50,937 bases of DNA, from NCBI RefSeq assembly GCF_030824435.1, contig NZ_JAVBXS010000035.1:1-50937 (forward strand), written 5' to 3'. The first letter of the stretch is position 1, and each line of letters starts with the position of its first letter. The notes beneath the pieces were generated by a model that saw only the letters and a list, made by a program, of their open reading frames with translations, made no database searches and was not told the origin of the DNA. The translations under genes were made by a program, and so were the position numbers. The DNA is from Rheinheimera sp. GTDB taxonomy: Bacteria > Pseudomonadota > Gammaproteobacteria > Enterobacterales > Alteromonadaceae. Positions 47,475-50,937 of this stretch are shown piece by piece.

Positions 47475-47843
47475 ATGCCGGATAAAACAGTGTTGTTGGT
47501 GGATGACTCAGCTGCCTTGCGTCTCATTGCAGGGCAGCTGCTGACAGAAGCCGGTTATCAGGTGCTGGAAGCAGATGACGGAACTAAGGCATTGCAGCTG
47601 CTGGATGGGCGTAAAATAGATTTGATTATCACTGATGTGTACATGCCTGAACTCGATGGCCTTGCCTTGATCAAACAAGTGAAACAACTGAGTGCTTATC
47701 GTTTTACCCCCATTATGTTATTAACCCGCGAAGCGGCAGATGGCCCAAAATTACAGGCACAACTACTCGGTGCTAAAGCCTGGGTGGTCAAACCTTTTTC
47801 CGCACCTCAGCTGTTACAGGCGGTTGCTAAAATTGTCAGTTAA
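47475..47843 (+). CDS. Single-domain CheY-like response regulator
   Basis: A 122-residue receiver domain with no output domain. The acidic pair is at Asp10-Asp11, the phosphorylation site is Asp54 (I-T-D-V-Y-M-P), and the switch residues are Thr84 and Lys106 (V-V-K-P-F). ATG 47475 is preceded at five bases by GGAGG (47465-47469); in-frame starts at 47442 (GTG) and 47463 (ATG) are less likely. CheD lies next on the same strand and cheB/cheR are close by, so a role in chemotaxis signalling is likely. Whether it is the motor-binding CheY or an accessory one cannot be said. Confidence 0.9.
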   Translation: MPDKTVLLVDDSAALRLIAGQLLTEAGYQVLEADDGTKALQLLDGRKIDLIITDVYMPELDGLALIKQVKQLSAYRFTPIMLLTREAADGPKLQAQLLGAKAWVVKPFSAPQLLQAVAKIVS

Positions 47844-47897
47844 ATGTCCGCTCTAAGACGTCAAATGTCAGCCTATAGCTGTATTTCAAATTTCATC

Positions 47898-47921
47898 AAC
47901 CCGGGTTCACAGCCATGGCTG
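47898..47921 (+). repeat. Two short palindromes over the cheD ribosome-binding region
   Basis: AACCCGGGTT (47898-47907) and CAGCCATGGCTG (47910-47921) are perfect palindromes side by side, the second touching the GGGTG ribosome-binding site of cheD. They could fold and dampen translation. Confidence 0.45.
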
Positions 47922-47931
47922 GGTGCCCCTG

Positions 47932-48429
47932 ATGGCTAAACCCAAAATGCCGCCCGGCACTGTTGAAATTTTTCTGCAGCCAGGTGAAATGTATTTTGCC
48001 AAAGGCAGTGTGCGGATCAGCACCTTGCTGGGCTCCTGTGTTTCTGTCAGTTGCTGGCACCCTAAACATAAAGTAGGGGGCCTTAGTCATTTTTTATTAC
48101 CAGACGCCGGTAATGGCCATGACGCCAGCCATAGCAGCCGTTACGCCAATAGCGGTTTTGAGCTGATGCTCAGAGAAATCCACAAACTGGGCCTGCCCAA
48201 TAAAGAATTCGAATTTAAACTTTTTGGTGGTGGCAGCATGCCAAAACCTGCAGGTGCTGCACATCATCAGATCGGCAGCAAAAATGTAGTGGCAGCCAAA
48301 CAATTATTAAATCAGCACCATCTGACTATTGCCGCTGAACATACAGGTGGTGTTGGTTATCGTAGATTGATGTTTGATGTCTGGAGCGGACAAGTCTGGC
48401 TCAAATATGTGGCGCTGGACTTGCCATAA
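47932..48429 (+). CDS. cheD: Chemoreceptor glutamine deamidase CheD
   Basis: Deamidates Gln residues in chemoreceptors and often works with CheC or CheY. Catalytic Cys36 (L-L-G-S-C-V-S-V) and His53 (G-G-L-S-H-F-L-L-P) are 17 residues apart, as in Thermotoga CheD (C27/H44); Ser30 stands where the catalytic Thr is found there. Further family blocks: K-L-F-G-G-G-S-M and G-G-x-G-Y-R-R-L-M-F-D. I chose ATG 47932 (165 residues) with GGGTG six bases upstream; GTG 47923 is the alternative. It converges with the RR/EAL gene 36 bp away. Confidence 0.93.
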   Translation: MAKPKMPPGTVEIFLQPGEMYFAKGSVRISTLLGSCVSVSCWHPKHKVGGLSHFLLPDAGNGHDASHSSRYANSGFELMLREIHKLGLPNKEFEFKLFGGGSMPKPAGAAHHQIGSKNVVAAKQLLNQHHLTIAAEHTGGVGYRRLMFDVWSGQVWLKYVALDLP

Positions 48430-48465
48430 CAGCGGCTGTTGATATGACTGCAAATACCGTCTTTG

Positions 48466-49668
48466 TTACTCCGCTTCTCCTGCGGCTTTACAACCTTGAG
48501 TGACCCAAAAAATAAAATCACTGTCTGACATAGGTTTTGCCAGATAATAACCCTGAGCCATCATACAATTTGCCTGTTGCAGATAATCCCAGTCAGCGGC
48601 GCTTTCCACACCTTCAGCCACCAGATTAATACCCAGTTTGTCGCACATCAGCAGCGTGCTTTCAAATATCACCTGCAGGTGTGCTTTATTGTGAATGCCA
48701 TCTATTAAACTGCGGTCAATTTTCAGTTCGGTAAAAGGGATCTGTGACAATTGTTTCACCGATGAATAGCCGGTGCCGTAGTCATCAATCGACAAACCAA
48801 ATCCGGACAAACGTAGCCTTGTTAAAAACGCCAGCGCCTGGCCCATATTCCGGATCACCGCAGTTTCAGTAACTTCAAAAATCAGATTAGAGGGCGTGAT
48901 ACCTGAATGTGCCAGCAGTTGGGTAACCTGCTGTAAAAACTGTTTGTTATCAAAGGATGTAGCTGACAAGTTTACCGAAATTTTGCTGGCAAAGCCCTGA
49001 TGTTGCCAAAGCTCCAGCTGCGCTATGGCCATCACCAACACTTCATAACTCAGGGCATCAATCAAATTGTAGCGCTCGCAACTTTGAATAAAATCGTTTG
49101 GGTACACCAAACCCCGCTCCGGATGACGCAGACGAACCAGAGCTTCGACACCAGCCAGCTCTTTACTGCGCATATTCAGTTTTGGCTGATAATGCAGTAC
49201 AAATCTGTGCTCCTGCAATGCAAGCTGCAGTTCATGAAACTCCAGTGGTGCATGTTTATGGTGTGTCACTGCTTTTTTACAGGGTAAGACGGAGTGTTGT
49301 AACAGCTGTTGCAAACTGGCCAGCAACACGGGTTTGGCCAGACTGCCAATCACATTTAGACCGTCGGCTTTGGCCATCAACTCGACCGAAGCTATCAAAT
49401 TTGGTTCACGGCTGCTGACAATCGCAATAGCAGAGTCCAGATCCATACTAGCCAGCTGATGCAACAACTCAATACCATCCATGTCCGGCATTTCCAGATC
49501 ACAGATAATCAGATCAAATTGTTTATCCCGGCTTTGCAACATATCAAGCGCTATATGACCGTTGGCAGCTTCACAAATATCCAGCACTCCGGCAGCTGTG
49601 CACAACTGCCGCATATATTCACGTTGACTTGGACTGTCCTCGACCACAAGTACCGAAAATGTGTTCAT
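48466..49668 (-). CDS. Response regulator with EAL c-di-GMP phosphodiesterase domain
   Basis: A 400-residue two-domain protein. The receiver domain (about 5-125) has the acidic pair Glu10-Asp11 and phospho-acceptor Asp57 (I-C-D-L-E-M-P-D-M-D-G). The EAL domain (about 145-390) has E-A-L at 175-177, N-L-S, E-V-T-E-T, the D-D-Y-G-T-G-Y-S-S loop, L-K-I-D-R, E-G-V-E-S and Q-G-Y, so all metal- and substrate-site motifs are there and it should be active. The organisation is like RocR of Pseudomonas. ATG 49668 is served by GAGGAAAAGG; the frame's upstream TTG at 49680 abuts cheB. It is co-transcribed behind cheR-cheB (12 bp gap), which ties c-di-GMP breakdown to chemotaxis. Confidence 0.93.
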   Translation of the reverse strand: MNTFSVLVVEDSPSQREYMRQLCTAAGVLDICEAANGHIALDMLQSRDKQFDLIICDLEMPDMDGIELLHQLASMDLDSAIAIVSSREPNLIASVELMAKADGLNVIGSLAKPVLLASLQQLLQHSVLPCKKAVTHHKHAPLEFHELQLALQEHRFVLHYQPKLNMRSKELAGVEALVRLRHPERGLVYPNDFIQSCERYNLIDALSYEVLVMAIAQLELWQHQGFASKISVNLSATSFDNKQFLQQVTQLLAHSGITPSNLIFEVTETAVIRNMGQALAFLTRLRLSGFGLSIDDYGTGYSSVKQLSQIPFTELKIDRSLIDGIHNKAHLQVIFESTLLMCDKLGINLVAEGVESAADWDYLQQANCMMAQGYYLAKPMSDSDFIFWVTQGCKAAGEAE

Positions 49669-49680
49669 CCTTTTCCTCAA

Positions 49681-50742
49681 CTACTGACTGTATTTCATGA
49701 TAATGGCAGGCACCTGCGCAAGCGATACAACATGATCAGCAGCCCCTCGTTTTATTGCTTCTTTGGGCATACCAAAAACCACACAACTGGCCTCGTCCTG
49801 CGCATAAGTGCGGGCTCCCGCTTGCTGCATCTCTAATAAACCTCTGGCGCCATCATCTCCCATACCGGTCATAATAATACCAATGGCATTGGCCCCAGCC
49901 ACCTTGGCAACAGAACGAAACAAGACATCAACCGAAGGGCAATGCCGGTTGACAGCAGGCCCAGGTTTGACCACAGCCTGGTAATAAGCACCATTGCGGG
50001 TGATGGACAAATGTTGGCCGCCTGGTGCTATCAACGCCAGACCTGGCCGGATCCTATCGCCATGTTGCGCTTCTCTGACCTCAATGTCACAGATACTGTT
50101 TAATCTTTGCGCAAAAGCTGCGGTAAATTTTTCCGGCATATGCTGCACTATCACAATACCTTCAGAAACTTTGTTCAGTTGCGACAACACAAACTCCAGC
50201 GCCAGCGTGCCGCCGGTGGAAGTGCCGATGGCTATCACTCTTTCCGTTGTTTTTGCCATAGCGCCCAAAGGCACAGCTTCAACCGGCACTGTCATTTGCG
50301 CTTTTTGCAGCGGTAAGGCATGTAAGTTTTTCAGATTGGCTTTGGCAGCTTCGCGGATGGCATCAGCAAATTGTTGTTTACTGGCCTGCAAAAAATCTTT
50401 GACGCCAAGCTGGGGTTTGGTAAAAATCCCGGCGGCGCCGGCCTGTAACGCCTGCAAGGTTGTGGTGGCACCTTTTTCTGTCAAAGATGAACAAATCAGC
50501 ACCGGGGTAGGCCTGGTACTCATAATTTGTTTTAAAAAGGTAATGCCGTCCATACGCGGCATTTCAACATCAAGTGTGATGACATCCGGCCATTCTTTAT
50601 TCATTTTTGCCATGGCAAAAATCGGGTCCGGCGCTGCGGCTATCACCTCGATATCGGCAATACCGTCAAGCATCTGACCAAGCACCTGACGTACCAGCGC
50701 TGAGTCGTCGACAATCATCACTTTGATCCGGCGTTTACTCAT
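49681..50742 (-). CDS. cheB: Chemotaxis methylesterase/deamidase CheB
   Basis: Removes methyl groups from chemoreceptors and deamidates Gln residues; activated by CheA phosphorylation. The receiver domain has Asp58 ([11 protein letters not shown]). The catalytic domain has Ser175 (I-G-T-S-T-G-G), His201 (V-Q-H-M-P) and Asp297 (T-G-M-G-D-D-G); spacings of 26 and 96 residues are the same as in E. coli CheB (S164, H190, D286). Length 353 is normal. Its ATG overlaps the cheR stop (ATGA). Confidence 0.96.
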   Translation of the reverse strand: MSKRRIKVMIVDDSALVRQVLGQMLDGIADIEVIAAAPDPIFAMAKMNKEWPDVITLDVEMPRMDGITFLKQIMSTRPTPVLICSSLTEKGATTTLQALQAGAAGIFTKPQLGVKDFLQASKQQFADAIREAAKANLKNLHALPLQKAQMTVPVEAVPLGAMAKTTERVIAIGTSTGGTLALEFVLSQLNKVSEGIVIVQHMPEKFTAAFAQRLNSICDIEVREAQHGDRIRPGLALIAPGGQHLSITRNGAYYQAVVKPGPAVNRHCPSVDVLFRSVAKVAGANAIGIIMTGMGDDGARGLLEMQQAGARTYAQDEASCVVFGMPKEAIKRGAADHVVSLAQVPAIIMKYSQ

Positions 50743-50937
50743 ACAACGCTGCTCTCATAACGGTCCGCCAGCAAATGAACCGGTTTATAACGGTAACAAC
50801 TGGCCTGTAACTGCACCAGCCCCTCATCGTAACCATGGATACTTTCAGAATGGCCCACCAGCAACACACCCCCGGGTTTCAGTTGGCGCAGAATATTTTT
50901 TACAATAATTTTTTTATCTTCTAACTCGAAATAAATC
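50739..50937 (-). CDS. cheR: Chemotaxis methyltransferase CheR, 3' end only
   Basis: The last 65 codons of a gene that enters from the right edge on the minus strand. The frame reads ...[25 protein letters not shown] and ends [10 protein letters not shown]. The L-K-P-G-G-x-L-x-x-G-H-S-E-S block is the C-terminal signature of CheR methyltransferases, which methylate chemoreceptor glutamates with S-adenosylmethionine. The stop overlaps the cheB start as ATGA, the usual cheR-cheB order. Confidence 0.92.
   Translation of the reverse strand, partial: IYFELEDKKIIVKNILRQLKPGGVLLVGHSESIHGYDEGLVQLQASCYRYKPVHLLADRYESSVV

Noticed and set aside
49994-50677. A 227-codon open frame on the plus strand opposite cheB.
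   Set aside because: It lies fully inside the well-supported cheB gene, is Ser/Cys/Ala-rich as antisense frames of GC-biased codons are, and has no ribosome-binding site.

Overview
The window reads as chromosomal DNA of a gammaproteobacterium of the Alteromonadales type. A Rheinheimera/Alishewanella-like host is my inference from gene order and protein flavour; no database was searched. The evidence is the set of enterobacterial-style neighbourhoods (proQ-prc, pyrD-zapC, lrp-ftsK-lolA-rarA-crcB-serS, and yccA with tus genes beside a tRNA-Ser(UGA)), combined with marine-type genes: a 180-kDa-class NAD-glutamate dehydrogenase, an Na+-coupled symporter next to NhaC, DUF2835 and DUF2960 proteins, and DUF1302/DUF1329 envelope proteins. 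I see no insertion sequence, phage gene, CRISPR array or rRNA. Nearly all the DNA is coding.

Layout. 1-2.3 kb: the 3' part of a protein-kinase-like gene whose start lies outside the window, then a PAS-GGDEF diguanylate cyclase. 2.4-5.1 kb: an exported LTA4-hydrolase-type M1 aminopeptidase and a periplasmic SIMPL protein. 5.2-8.8 kb: a tight operon of msrC, a small acidic protein, proQ and prc, closed by a strong terminator. 8.8-11.8 kb: an SNF-family symporter and NhaC. 11.9-14.7 kb: pepN overlapping a DUF2835 gene. 15-22 kb: a four-gene envelope cluster of a DUF1302 outer-membrane protein, a DUF1329 periplasmic protein, a YCF48-like beta-propeller and an MMPL-type RND transporter. 22.2-27.1 kb: the large NAD-GDH. 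27.2-30.4 kb: pyrD, zapC, an acyltransferase and a DUF2960 gene. 30.4-32.3 kb (minus strand): a DUF192 lipoprotein and alanine dehydrogenase, the latter divergent from lrp. 32.4-39.8 kb: lrp, ftsK, lolA, rarA, crcB, serS and a small membrane protein. 39.9-41.9 kb (minus strand): yccA and tusDCBE. 42.1 kb: tRNA-Ser(UGA). 42.5-44.9 kb (minus strand): a histidine-rich ZnuD-like TonB receptor behind a Zur-like palindrome. 45.1-47.4 kb: a LysE/RhtB exporter, a YaeQ-family gene and trhO. 47.4 kb to the end: chemotaxis genes, with cheY and cheD on plus and cheR(partial)-cheB-RR/EAL on minus, converging.

How the genes work together. Three themes recur. The first is amino-acid and peptide use: two M1 aminopeptidases, Na+ symporter, NAD-GDH, alanine dehydrogenase, Lrp and a RhtB-type exporter. 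The second is envelope traffic: Prc, LolA, the TonB receptor and the DUF1302/DUF1329/RND set. The third is signalling by c-di-GMP and chemotaxis: the GGDEF and EAL proteins and CheR/CheB/CheD/CheY. The most interesting candidate for an under-described system is the 15-22 kb cluster. It has one component for each envelope layer and looks like a route for a hydrophobic substrate between inner and outer membrane; the substrate cannot be read from the sequence.
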